A stretch of 22,695 nucleotides of DNA from UBA2798 sp046289975 (GTDB lineage Bacteria > Bacteroidota > Bacteroidia > Flavobacteriales_D > UBA2798): positions 1 through 22,695 of the forward strand of contig JBKBUQ010000033.1 of NCBI GenBank assembly GCA_046289975.1. The letters are read 5' to 3'. The translations under genes and the position numbers were made by a program. Each line of letters opens with the position of its first letter. Position 1 is the stretch's first letter. This document shows, piece by piece, positions 1-8,268 of the stretch. The notes beneath the pieces were generated by a model. It had not been told where the DNA came from, did no database searches, and was given only the letters and a program-made list of their open reading frames with translations.

Positions 1-1
1 G

Positions 2-1036
2 GTTTTGGGGGCAAATGAGAAATTCAATGTCATAGAACACCTCGAAAATCTTGCTGGCAATCAAAAGGGTCGAATTGAAGCATCCGAGATCAAACAGGTA
101 AAAGAATTTGTTCCCTCGTTCAGTTACGGCGATCGCACCCGCAGTTTTTTGAAAGTGCAGGATGGTTGCGATTATTTCTGTTCCTTCTGCACCATTCCGC
201 TGGCTAGAGGTTTTTCACGCAGTCATACAGTGGAAGAAACCGTTAAGGTTGCACGCGAAGTGGCGAATACAGCTGTGAAGGAAGTGGTGTTGACCGGTGT
301 AAATATTGGCGATTTTGGTTCCGGTACTAATGAAAATTTTCTTGATCTGATTCGTGAACTGGATGAAGTGGAAGGAATTGATCGCTACAGGATATCTTCA
401 ATTGAACCCAATTTATTAAGCGATGCGATCATCGATTTTGTATCGGTATCCAAACGATTTGCTCCTCATTTTCATGTCCCACTCCAATCAGGTTCCGACA
501 AAATTCTAAAACTGATGCGCCGCAGATACGAGCGTTCGCTCTATGCAGATCGTGTTGCACGTATCAAACAACGGATGCCGGATGCATGTATCGGTGTAGA
601 TGTGATTGTTGGTTTTCCCGACGAAACGGATGAGGATTTTCTGGATACTTACGAATTCATCAATAGTCTCGACGTTTCCTACCTGCATGTGTTTACCTAT
701 AGCGAACGCGATAATACCACTGCTGTCCGCATGAAAGAGGTTGTTCAGGCCGATGTTCGTAATAAGCGCAGTAAAATGTTGCATATTCTCTCTGAAAAGA
801 AAAAACGTGCTTTTTACGAGGCACAAACCGGTAAGGTGGTTCGTGTATTATTTGAAGCAGAAGAAGAAGAAGGGATGATGTTTGGCTTCAGCGAGAATTA
901 TGTTAAAGTTAAATTACTTTTCGATCCTGCACTTGTAAACCGTTTTGCGGATGTCCGCCTTAGCGCAATTGATCGCGACGGTGTGATGAAAACAGAAGTA
1001 TTAAGTGTGGTTCCTGAAATCCCAATCGCAATCTGA
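2..1036 (+). CDS. mtaB: tRNA t6A37 methylthiotransferase MtaB, 5' end missing
   Basis: Radical-SAM enzyme of the MiaB/MtaB family that adds a methylthio group to N6-threonylcarbamoyladenosine at position 37 of tRNA, a cytoplasmic reaction. The reading frame is open to the window edge, so the first visible codons (V-L-G-A-N-E-K-F) are internal. The family is usually about 430-440 residues and 344 are visible, so roughly the N-terminal MTTase domain is missing. The radical-SAM cluster motif CxxxCxxC is seen as CDYFCSFC; its cysteines are residues 55, 59 and 62 counted from the TTG at position 5. It is followed by typical core motifs (HVPLQSGSD, IVGFPDET, FTYSERDNT) and a C-terminal TRAM-like segment. 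The stop overlaps the start of the next gene (TGATG), suggesting translational coupling. MtaB is favoured over MiaB or RimO by overall resemblance; the subfamily call is strong but not certain. Confidence 0.88.
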   Translation, partial: VLGANEKFNVIEHLENLAGNQKGRIEASEIKQVKEFVPSFSYGDRTRSFLKVQDGCDYFCSFCTIPLARGFSRSHTVEETVKVAREVANTAVKEVVLTGVNIGDFGSGTNENFLDLIRELDEVEGIDRYRISSIEPNLLSDAIIDFVSVSKRFAPHFHVPLQSGSDKILKLMRRRYERSLYADRVARIKQRMPDACIGVDVIVGFPDETDEDFLDTYEFINSLDVSYLHVFTYSERDNTTAVRMKEVVQADVRNKRSKMLHILSEKKKRAFYEAQTGKVVRVLFEAEEEEGMMFGFSENYVKVKLLFDPALVNRFADVRLSAIDRDGVMKTEVLSVVPEIPIAI

Positions 1037-2190
1037 TGTATCCTACGCTCTATCATTTTTTTTACGACCTCACCGGATTTGAAATTCCTTTTTTCAGAGC
1101 CGTTAACAGCTTTGGTTTCTTTGTTGCCATATCATTTGTGGTGGCCTCCTGGGTCTATTCACGCGAGTTAAAACGGTTGGAAGAGTCCGGTTTTATTCCT
1201 GTCGGAAAAATTGTGCGCACTTACGGATTGCCTGTCCCTCTTTGGGATGTTGCCGGGAATGCCTTGTTGGGATTTTTCCTTGGATTTAAAATCATACACG
1301 GATTTTTTTATCCCGAGATCTTTTCCAATTTCCCTGCTTTTTTGTTTTCGTTGGAGGGAAATATTTTTGGAGGAATTCTTGGCGGACTGGCAATGGGTGC
1401 ATGGCGGTATTACGAAGGGAAAAAATTGGAACGTCCAACTCCCGAAGTGCGCGAAGAGGCTTTTCATGCCTACGAACATTTGGGTAAGCTTGTTTTGCTC
1501 GCTGTAGTTTGGGGTTTTATCGGAGCGAAATTGTTTGCATGGCTGGAAGATCCGCAACCCCTGGGTGAATTTTTAAGCGATCCTTTTCGTGGTCTTACCA
1601 TGTATGGAGGATTGATCTGCGCTACCATTGCAATGACTTTATACATGCGTAAGCACAAAATTCCGATTTGGCGTTTTTATGATGCAGGTGCTCCTGCGGT
1701 AATGTTGGCGTATGGTGTTGGTCGTATTGGTTGCCATGTTAGCGGTGATGGCGATTGGGGGATTGTAAATACTGCACCAAAACCCGGTTGGATGAGTTTT
1801 TTGCCCGATTGGTTATGGGCTTACAACTATCCCAATAACGTAATGAAAATGGGAACGCCAATGAGCGATTGCATTTACAACGATGATTATTGTTACGTGC
1901 TCCCGCAAACGGTTTTTCCAACACCTTTTTATGAAACGTTAATGTGTCTCTTGTTTTTTGGAGTGCTATGGATGCTTCGCAAAAGAATTCTTGTTCCGGG
2001 TGTTTTGTTTATGGTGTACCTTATGTTGAACGGAGTTGAACGTTTTCTTATTGAAGGGATTCGCGTTAACGACAAATACATGGCGGGTGGAATCGCCTTT
2101 ACGCAGGCACAGTTGATTTCTTTTGTATTTATTATTGCAGGTGCAGCAGGCATTTTCCTTTTACGTAAGCGACACAGGCAAGCTACATGA
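1036..2190 (+). CDS. Lgt-like prolipoprotein diacylglyceryl transferase family protein (divergent)
   Basis: Multi-pass membrane protein of 384 residues with the fold and motif layout of phosphatidylglycerol:prolipoprotein diacylglyceryl transferase (Lgt), which lipidates the lipobox cysteine of lipoprotein precursors. The Lgt signature region is recognisable as GVGRIGCHVSGDGDWG (residues 227-242), and the C-terminal ERFLIEGIR motif (335-343) keeps the arginine matching E. coli R239. It differs from classical Lgt: the position of E. coli N146 is Cys233, the conserved GRxGNFxNxE pattern becomes GRxGCHxSGD, and the TM segment carrying H103 in E. coli reads TMYGG (Tyr190). It is also longer than the usual 260-300 residues, with an extra loop rich in Pro, Trp and Tyr at about 245-290. 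It overlaps mtaB by 1 bp and the next gene by 4 bp (ATGA). It may be a Bacteroidota Lgt variant or a paralogue with another acceptor; family membership is confident, activity is not. Confidence 0.78.
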   Translation: MYPTLYHFFYDLTGFEIPFFRAVNSFGFFVAISFVVASWVYSRELKRLEESGFIPVGKIVRTYGLPVPLWDVAGNALLGFFLGFKIIHGFFYPEIFSNFPAFLFSLEGNIFGGILGGLAMGAWRYYEGKKLERPTPEVREEAFHAYEHLGKLVLLAVVWGFIGAKLFAWLEDPQPLGEFLSDPFRGLTMYGGLICATIAMTLYMRKHKIPIWRFYDAGAPAVMLAYGVGRIGCHVSGDGDWGIVNTAPKPGWMSFLPDWLWAYNYPNNVMKMGTPMSDCIYNDDYCYVLPQTVFPTPFYETLMCLLFFGVLWMLRKRILVPGVLFMVYLMLNGVERFLIEGIRVNDKYMAGGIAFTQAQLISFVFIIAGAAGIFLLRKRHRQAT

Positions 2191-3119
2191 GTCTGGTTTT
2201 TATAGTTAAAAGTTCAATCCGGCGAAAATCGGCTTTCTATCAGCTTGCTGAGGAGTTTCGGTCGTACGGTTTGTTTGAACAAATTGAAATTCGTGAGACA
2301 GAACGCCATCAGCATGCAGTTACCCTTGCATTTCAGGCAGCGCGTGAAGGATTTCAGTATGTGATCGCAGTTGGAGGTGATGGAACGCTGAATGAGGTGA
2401 TCAATGGCGTGATGGCGCATAAAGAGACATTATCAGTTATTGGTTTTTTACCATTTGGGAGTGCCAACGATTTTTCCCGTTCCTTACCTTGCTTTTATTC
2501 TGCTGCTGAAATTGCCGAAGCAATTCGTGTCGGGAAGTTTTATTCCTGTGATCTTGGTTTTTTAAATAGTGTTGACCTCGAAAGCAAAACCATAAAAAAT
2601 TGGTTTGTGAATGTTTTTGATGCTGGGATCGGTGCTGTTGTTGTGAAAAAAATCAATCGTTCGCAAAAATGGCTAGGGGCAAGAATTGCGTACGCGCAGG
2701 CAATATTCACAACTTTTCTTACTTACGCTCCTTCCGAAGCGCGCATTCTGATTGATGGTACAGAATACAAAAAAAAGATAATGACCATAGTAGTTGCCAA
2801 TGGAAAAGGCTTTGGTAACGGATTGATCATTGCACCGGATTCCAAACTGGATGATGGGAAATTTGATATCATCATTATCGGAAATGTGGGGGTTTTTCAA
2901 TACCTCAAATACATCTCCCGCATCCGCAAAGGAGAAAAAGTAATTCATCCGGAAGTCATTTACCTCTGCGGAAAACAGTTGTCGATTGAACCTGTCGGAC
3001 ATTCCCTGATGGTGGAATACGATGGTGAATTTGGAGGCTATGCACCTGCTTCCGTCGACATGCACCGTTCTGCAATCAAATTGCTGATTCCAGTGGAATC
3101 AAACAATAGCGGTTGTTGA
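2187..3119 (+). CDS. Diacylglycerol kinase-family lipid kinase (YegS/DagK type)
   Basis: Soluble or membrane-associated lipid kinase of 310 residues. It belongs to the DAGK catalytic-domain family, which phosphorylates diacylglycerol or related lipids with ATP and can return DAG to phospholipid synthesis. The nucleotide-binding motif GGDGTLNEV lies at about residues 63-71, the GSANDF loop at 91-96, and later family motifs NVFDAGIGA and DDGKFD are present. The usual N-terminal NPxSG stretch is replaced by KSSIRRK. The start codon overlaps the stop of the Lgt-like gene (ATGA). That pairing fits: Lgt uses phosphatidylglycerol and the membrane later yields DAG-type lipids, so a kinase beside it could be a recycling step, which is inference. 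The 3' end overlaps the convergent symporter gene by 21 bp. The exact lipid substrate cannot be read from sequence. Confidence 0.85.
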   Translation: MSLVFIVKSSIRRKSAFYQLAEEFRSYGLFEQIEIRETERHQHAVTLAFQAAREGFQYVIAVGGDGTLNEVINGVMAHKETLSVIGFLPFGSANDFSRSLPCFYSAAEIAEAIRVGKFYSCDLGFLNSVDLESKTIKNWFVNVFDAGIGAVVVKKINRSQKWLGARIAYAQAIFTTFLTYAPSEARILIDGTEYKKKIMTIVVANGKGFGNGLIIAPDSKLDDGKFDIIIIGNVGVFQYLKYISRIRKGEKVIHPEVIYLCGKQLSIEPVGHSLMVEYDGEFGGYAPASVDMHRSAIKLLIPVESNNSGC

Positions 3120-4583
3120 TTTGGGTTTCGATACCAACATCAATCCTGCAAAAACAAGCAAACCGTTTACCCCCAATAATTCATAGCCAAATTCGTATCC
3201 TCCCAAAATAGTTTTGGAACAAGTACTAAGTAACCACGATAACAGTGGAGCAAGAATACAGATGACCGGAACCCATTTGTCCTTAGCAATGCGTGTGGTG
3301 TAAATTCCAAATGCAAAAAGTCCAAGTAATGGTCCGTAGGTATATCCTGCAATTGTGAGAATGGTATTGATGATGGCATCATTGTTCATCGCATCAAATA
3401 TGAGAATCACGATTAAAAGCGTAAACGCAAATGAAATATGTATGATGTTTCTGATACGGTGTTTGGATGCTTCGCTCTTAGCAGTATTCTTATCCATGCC
3501 CAGAATATCAATGTAGAAAGAGGTAGTTAAGGTGGTGAGAACAGAATCTGCGCTCGAAAAGGTTGCTGCTGTTAAACCAAGAATGAAAACAATTCCCGGA
3601 AACATACCTAAATGTTCCATCGCCAGATTTGGAAATACTTTATCGGTTAACACATCTCCATTTGCTGCAAGGGGTAATGGAATTTCTGCACTGGCATAAT
3701 ACTGGTAAAGCAAAACACCTAAAGCGAGAAAGAAAACATTAACGATCATCATCACAAAACTGAATGTGCGGATATTTTTTTGAGCTTCTCCAAGTGATTT
3801 GCAGCTCAGGTTTTTTTGCATCATGTTCTGATCAAGACCGGTCATGGCAATTGCTGTTAGCATTCCACCGATAAACATTTTTGGAAAGAAACTTTTCTTT
3901 TGCCAGTTCCAGAAAAAGGTTTCGGTATGCGGATCCGACCAAATTCCACTGATCATTTCTCCAATTCCCTTTCCGGTTGAATGCATAATGGCAAGAATTG
4001 AAAGGTTGACAGCCAATAGCAGAACAGCCGATTGAAGGACATCAGTCCAGACCAGTGTTTTAATTCCTCCTTTGAGCGTGTACACCAGCATGAGCAGAAT
4101 AATTACCGCAACAGAAGCTGCAAAGGGAATGTTGAGTTGTTGTAAGACAAATAAATGGATTACACCGGCAGCGAGGTACAGTCTTCCGCCTGCACCAAGT
4201 AATCGCGACAAAAGAAAATAAACTGATCCTGTACGTTCCGAATACGATCCGATGCGTATTCCAAGGTAGGAATAGATGGACGTCACATTCAATCGGTAAT
4301 ACAGCGGCAATAAAATTTCCGAGATCACAAAGTATCCTGCAAAATAGCCGAACACCAGTTGCAGGTAAGCGAAATTACCGGAATAAACAGCACCCGGAAC
4401 AGAGATGAATGTTACACCCGAAAGCGAATCTCCAAGCATACCGAATGCCACAGCCAGCCAGGGCGATTTTTTATTGCCGAGAAAATAAGAATTGGCATCA
4501 GCCTTGCGTGAAGTGAACCAGGATATGGTTACCAGAAGCGCAAAATAGCTGAGGAGAATGGTAATGACCAGCGAAGGATTCAT
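3099..4583 (-). CDS. Sodium:solute symporter (SSS family), substrate unknown
   Basis: Inner-membrane transporter with about 13 hydrophobic segments, coupling Na+ influx to uptake of an organic solute. The first core helix carries GDSLSGVTFISVPG, and the later Na+-site helix carries ATFSSADSVLTTLTTSFY, a hallmark of this family (LeuT fold). The start is placed at the ATG reading MNPSLV (494 residues) because homologues begin directly with the first TM helix. ATGs at 4598 and 4643 are in frame and would add 5 or 20 residues without obvious function. It is transcribed towards the lipid kinase and diverges from the ABC ATPase, with a gap of about 110 bp that should hold both promoters. No neighbour suggests a substrate; sugars, sialic acid-type compounds, iodide-like anions and amino acids are all possible in this family. 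Confidence 0.85.
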   Translation of the reverse strand: MNPSLVITILLSYFALLVTISWFTSRKADANSYFLGNKKSPWLAVAFGMLGDSLSGVTFISVPGAVYSGNFAYLQLVFGYFAGYFVISEILLPLYYRLNVTSIYSYLGIRIGSYSERTGSVYFLLSRLLGAGGRLYLAAGVIHLFVLQQLNIPFAASVAVIILLMLVYTLKGGIKTLVWTDVLQSAVLLLAVNLSILAIMHSTGKGIGEMISGIWSDPHTETFFWNWQKKSFFPKMFIGGMLTAIAMTGLDQNMMQKNLSCKSLGEAQKNIRTFSFVMMIVNVFFLALGVLLYQYYASAEIPLPLAANGDVLTDKVFPNLAMEHLGMFPGIVFILGLTAATFSSADSVLTTLTTSFYIDILGMDKNTAKSEASKHRIRNIIHISFAFTLLIVILIFDAMNNDAIINTILTIAGYTYGPLLGLFAFGIYTTRIAKDKWVPVICILAPLLSWLLSTCSKTILGGYEFGYELLGVNGLLVFAGLMLVSKPKSTTAIV

Positions 4584-4696
4584 ACTGCTAAAATACATTG
4601 TGATCGGGATTAGATGGTGTAGGTAAGTGCGAGATTTCCACAAAGACTTGCTTACAGTGTATGGAAAAGTTCGATTTTGTTCGTTTATTTGACTGT

Positions 4697-5350
4697 ATGA
4701 TCAGTATTCGCTCCATTGAGAAGAGTTACGGTGCTTTAAAGGTCCTGAAGGGGATTGATTTTGATATTGCTGCCGGTGAAATCATTTCCATTGTAGGTTC
4801 TTCCGGAGCGGGGAAGTCGACACTCTTGCATATTCTGGGTACACTGGATGTTCCTGATAAGGGGACATACCTCTTTAACGAGCAGGACATAGCGGGAATG
4901 AATAATGCGGGTCTCGCTTCGTTTAGAAACAAGAACATTGGATTTGTTTTTCAGTTTCATCAGCTGTTGCCCGAATTCAATGCGCTGGAAAATGTGTGTA
5001 TGCCTGCACTCATTGCCGGAAATTCGTTGCGCGATGCAGAACCTCGTGCAGTGGAATTGCTCGATTATCTGGGATTGAAAGACCGGATGCATCACAAACC
5101 ATCTGAATTGTCGGGCGGAGAACAGCAAAGGGTGGCTGTTGCCCGTGCGCTGATGAATAAACCTTCTTTGGTCCTTGCCGATGAACCTTCGGGAAATCTT
5201 GATTCGGTAAATGCCCGGGAATTGCACAAATTGTTTTTTGAGTTGCGCGATAAGTTCAACCAGTCTTTTGTGATCGTCACCCATAACGAAGAACTCGCAA
5301 ACATGGCTGATCGCAAGCTAACCATTTGCGACGGAGTTATTGTTCCGTAA
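4697..5350 (+). CDS. ABC transporter ATP-binding protein, LolD/MacB type
   Basis: ATPase subunit of 217 residues, most like LolD, the motor of the LolCDE complex that releases lipoproteins from the inner membrane, or of MacB-type exporters. Walker A is GSSGAGKST (34-42), the Q-loop lies in FVFQFHQL (Q86), the ABC signature is LSGGEQQR (138-145), Walker B is LVLADEP with Glu163, and the switch histidine is H196. The start at 4697 (MISIRSIEKSYG) matches how LolD-type proteins begin; an in-frame ATG at 4661 would add 12 atypical residues. The expected permease (LolC/E or FtsX-like) is not adjacent, so the partner must be elsewhere, which is common in Bacteroidota. The next gene's ATG follows the stop by one base, so the two are probably co-transcribed. 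The gene_symbol is left empty because LolD and other MacB-type ATPases cannot be separated here. Confidence 0.85.
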   Translation: MISIRSIEKSYGALKVLKGIDFDIAAGEIISIVGSSGAGKSTLLHILGTLDVPDKGTYLFNEQDIAGMNNAGLASFRNKNIGFVFQFHQLLPEFNALENVCMPALIAGNSLRDAEPRAVELLDYLGLKDRMHHKPSELSGGEQQRVAVARALMNKPSLVLADEPSGNLDSVNARELHKLFFELRDKFNQSFVIVTHNEELANMADRKLTICDGVIVP

Positions 5351-5351
5351 A

Positions 5352-6107
5352 ATGTTTTCCGGCGATATCAAACAATTCCTGGATGAGATGACGGATCGTT
5401 TTGAACGTGCCGATTTTATTGAAGCAGATCCCATTTCTATCCCACACCAATTCAACCTTAAGGAAGATATCGAAATTTCCGGTTTTCTCTCGGCCTCTAT
5501 CGCTTGGGGTCAGCGTGCTACCATTGTAAAAAATGCTGGTAGAATGATGCAGATCATGGGGAATTCTCCTTACGATTTTGTGATGGATGCCAATCCTGCG
5601 CAATTGGAACGCTGTTCTGCTTTTGTGCATCGTACGTTTAATGGTTCCGATTTTCGCGGTATACTTCTTGCGCTTCGTAAAATCTACAGTGAAGATGGAG
5701 GATTAGAAGGCGTTTTAACGGGAGAAGGAACTGTGTTTGAACGGATAGCGCTTTTGCATAGGGTTTTTGAAATGCATTTACAGGAACGAAGAACACTGAA
5801 GCATATCAGTGACCCTGTGAGTGGATCTGCTGCAAAACGATTGAATATGTTTTTGCGCTGGATGGTGCGGAGCAACAAACGGAAGGTTGATTTCGGAATC
5901 TGGAAAAACAGTTCGGCAGCCGATTTGATTTGTCCTTTGGATGTGCATACCGGGAATGTTGGACGAAAACTGGGTCTATTGCACCGATCACAGAATGATT
6001 GGCTTGCGGCGGAGGAGTTGACGCAATCGCTCAGGGAATTTGATGCTTTAGACCCTGTAAAATACGATTTCGCACTATTTGGTTTGGGGGTGATCGACCA
6101 CTTTTAG
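5352..6107 (+). CDS. TIGR02757/DUF2400 family protein
   Basis: Conserved protein of 251 residues recognised as the DUF2400 (TIGR02757) family, which is common in Bacteroidota and has no settled function. The start is the ATG at 5352, one base after the stop of the ABC ATPase; an in-frame TTG at 5340 is less likely. Two regions stand out. An N-terminal helix pair contains FLSASIAWGQRATIVKNAGR. A C-terminal block contains CPLDVHTGNVGRKLGLL and then DPVKYDFALFGLG. The D-V-H..-V-x-R-x-L-G-L pattern resembles the end of the catalytic region of HhH-GPD DNA glycosylases, suggesting but not proving a related fold. No signal peptide or membrane segment is seen. It is likely in an operon with the ABC ATPase; the functional link is unknown. 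Confidence 0.82.
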   Translation: MFSGDIKQFLDEMTDRFERADFIEADPISIPHQFNLKEDIEISGFLSASIAWGQRATIVKNAGRMMQIMGNSPYDFVMDANPAQLERCSAFVHRTFNGSDFRGILLALRKIYSEDGGLEGVLTGEGTVFERIALLHRVFEMHLQERRTLKHISDPVSGSAAKRLNMFLRWMVRSNKRKVDFGIWKNSSAADLICPLDVHTGNVGRKLGLLHRSQNDWLAAEELTQSLREFDALDPVKYDFALFGLGVIDHF

Positions 6108-6130
6108 TATATTAAAGAAAATCTTGAACG

Positions 6131-8254
6131 ATGTTACGTTTTCTCCTGATTTGTTTTTCCCTGTATTTGCTTTGCGGGAATGCCAATGCCGGTTTCGATA
6201 TCGATTCCATGCGGAAGGCAACTGCCTCAGTGAAGCCTGATACCAGCCGCACCCTGGCGTATTTCTACCAAATGAAAGCAATCAGGAAATCCGGTGATTA
6301 CCAGACGGCTGTTGATTTAGGATATGTTGGTCTTGAAGAATGTTCCCTGGTGAATGATTACCATGCAACTGGTTATATTTGGGGAGAGCTGGGTTTGTCC
6401 TATGATTATCTGAATTATGCTGATTCCTGCAAAAAGTATTTCTCAAAAGCGTTTTTTTATTTTGCCAGAGCAGAGCGTTGGGATAATTTGGTTGGTATTT
6501 TCACCAATCTGGGAGTGCACTTTTTGATCAATGAAGATTATTCCAACGCATTGTATTATATGTTGGCGGGACTGAAAGTCGCTGAGCGTTTAAACAAACC
6601 GCAATACATCAATGTGCTATCGCTCAATATTGGGTTGATCTATTTTAAACTAAGGGATTATGAGCATGCGCGTCCTTATTTTATCAAGACAAAAGAATCT
6701 TCTGCGAAAAGTGGTGATCTAGTTTATCAGAAATATGCAGAAGGAAATTTAGCTGCTGTTTATTTTTATACCGATAATTTCGATAGCGCTTATTATTACT
6801 ACACCTGTGTATTGTCGTTTTACAAAATGATTGGCGATAAGGTTGAATTAGCCAGTTTTTCGAATAACATGGGTGCAATTCATCGTAAGCAAAACAATTT
6901 GGATAGTGCTGAATACTATTACAATTTGAGCCTTTCTTTGCGGAAGGAACTCGGTCAGGAACCCACTGTTGAAGAGTTGAATAATCTTGCGATTTTATAC
7001 GAGCAAAAAGGAGAATTCAGGAAAGCCGAAGAATTATTGAACAAGGCGTTAACAATTAATAATGGGAATTTTTCACGCAGTCAACGAGAATCCAGTTATC
7101 GGATCCTTTTTCAGGTGCTTGAAAAACAAGGAAAATATAAGGAAGCTGTTCATATTGGGAAAAAATACCTTGAGATTAAAGATTCTATATACAAATCTTC
7201 CCGACTAAGCGAGATCAGTGATTTACGTACGCAATACGAAGTGGAGAAAAACGAAGACAGAGTACGAAAGGAAGAAGCACTTGAGAAGGGGAAACTGAAT
7301 GCCATAAGTCGCGAAGAGCGTAAGCGAAGAAACCTGATTATTGTGTTTTTATCGACGGGTGTTTTATTTGTAGGGTTATTTACATTTTTTCTGTTTCAGA
7401 GGTTTCGTATTACTAAACGCCAGAATGAGATCATTGAAAAGCAGCGCCTGGAAGTAACGCGTCAGAAACACCTGGTTGAAGAGAAAAACAAAGAGGTGAT
7501 GGATTCCATTACTTATGCCAAGCGATTACAATCTGCCATTCTTCCACCTGTTTCAGCTTACAGCGATCATTTTCGCGATTCATTTGTGTTGTATCAGCCA
7601 AAGGATATTGTTGCGGGTGATTTTTTCTTTCTGGATACTGTAGGGCCCACCGTAATTTTTGCTGTTGCAGATTGTACGGGGCATGGTGTCCCGGGTGCTA
7701 TGGTGAGTGTGGTTTGTTCCAATGCTTTGAGTCGTTCTGTAAATGAATTTGGATTAACCGATCCCGGTAAGATCCTGGATAAGGTTACCGATCTTGTACT
7801 GGAAACGTTTTCGAAAGGTGGTGAAGAAGTTCGCGATGGAATGGATATCTCTCTTGGTAGTTATAATTCCGAAACCAAAGAGTTGTTCTGGGCCGGTGCC
7901 AATAATGGATTGGTGCTAATTCGAAAGAATGAAATCACCGAACTTAAGCCGGATAAACAACCTGTTGGAAAATATCTTGAACGCCGCAATTTTACAGCGC
8001 AGCGAATAGTGTTGCAGCCTGACGATTGTCTGTATTTTTTTTCCGACGGCTATGGTGATCAGTTTGGCGGGGAATTGTCTTCCGGAAAAGCGGGGGGTAA
8101 AAAATTCAAGGAAGGAAACCTGAAAAAGTTGTTGCTGGATATCTCCACAATCCCTATGGAACAACAGGAGAAATTGCTTTGGAACCGTCTGGTCGAATGG
8201 CGAGGTGAATTGGAGCAGATCGATGACATCTGTATAATGGGATTGCGAATCTGA
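6131..8254 (+). CDS. Membrane TPR protein with C-terminal SpoIIE-type PP2C phosphatase domain
   Basis: Signal-transduction protein of 707 residues. Residues 1-20 form a signal peptide ending in NANA. About residues 40-350 are tetratricopeptide repeats (for example around 85-110, 125-150, 165-190, 245-270 and 285-310). A charged coil (about 360-400) leads to one TM helix at about 401-422, then a coiled linker with the Bacteroidota-typical DSITYAKRLQSAILP (458-472). The SpoIIE phosphatase domain follows, with metal-binding aspartates at D497 (VAGDFF), D514 (ADCTGHGVPGAMVS), D571 (GMDISL), D639 (SDGYGDQFGG) and D698-D699 (IDDICIM). All expected catalytic acids are present. The topology places the TPRs in the periplasm and the Ser/Thr phosphatase in the cytoplasm, where this family usually acts on anti-sigma-factor antagonists. 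No such partner is adjacent. The stop lies within a small palindrome shared with the convergent next gene. Confidence 0.88.
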   Translation: MLRFLLICFSLYLLCGNANAGFDIDSMRKATASVKPDTSRTLAYFYQMKAIRKSGDYQTAVDLGYVGLEECSLVNDYHATGYIWGELGLSYDYLNYADSCKKYFSKAFFYFARAERWDNLVGIFTNLGVHFLINEDYSNALYYMLAGLKVAERLNKPQYINVLSLNIGLIYFKLRDYEHARPYFIKTKESSAKSGDLVYQKYAEGNLAAVYFYTDNFDSAYYYYTCVLSFYKMIGDKVELASFSNNMGAIHRKQNNLDSAEYYYNLSLSLRKELGQEPTVEELNNLAILYEQKGEFRKAEELLNKALTINNGNFSRSQRESSYRILFQVLEKQGKYKEAVHIGKKYLEIKDSIYKSSRLSEISDLRTQYEVEKNEDRVRKEEALEKGKLNAISREERKRRNLIIVFLSTGVLFVGLFTFFLFQRFRITKRQNEIIEKQRLEVTRQKHLVEEKNKEVMDSITYAKRLQSAILPPVSAYSDHFRDSFVLYQPKDIVAGDFFFLDTVGPTVIFAVADCTGHGVPGAMVSVVCSNALSRSVNEFGLTDPGKILDKVTDLVLETFSKGGEEVRDGMDISLGSYNSETKELFWAGANNGLVLIRKNEITELKPDKQPVGKYLERRNFTAQRIVLQPDDCLYFFSDGYGDQFGGELSSGKAGGKKFKEGNLKKLLLDISTIPMEQQEKLLWNRLVEWRGELEQIDDICIMGLRI

Positions 8255-8268
8255 TTGCTTTCAATCAG
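8251..8268. terminator. Short palindrome spanning two convergent stop codons
   Basis: A perfect 7-bp stem (CTGATTG / CAATCAG) with a 4-base loop covers the stop codons of both the SpoIIE gene (+) and the yedK-like gene (-), whose coding ends are only 10 bp apart. It could be a minimal bidirectional terminator, but there is no T-run on either side, so activity is uncertain. Confidence 0.35.
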
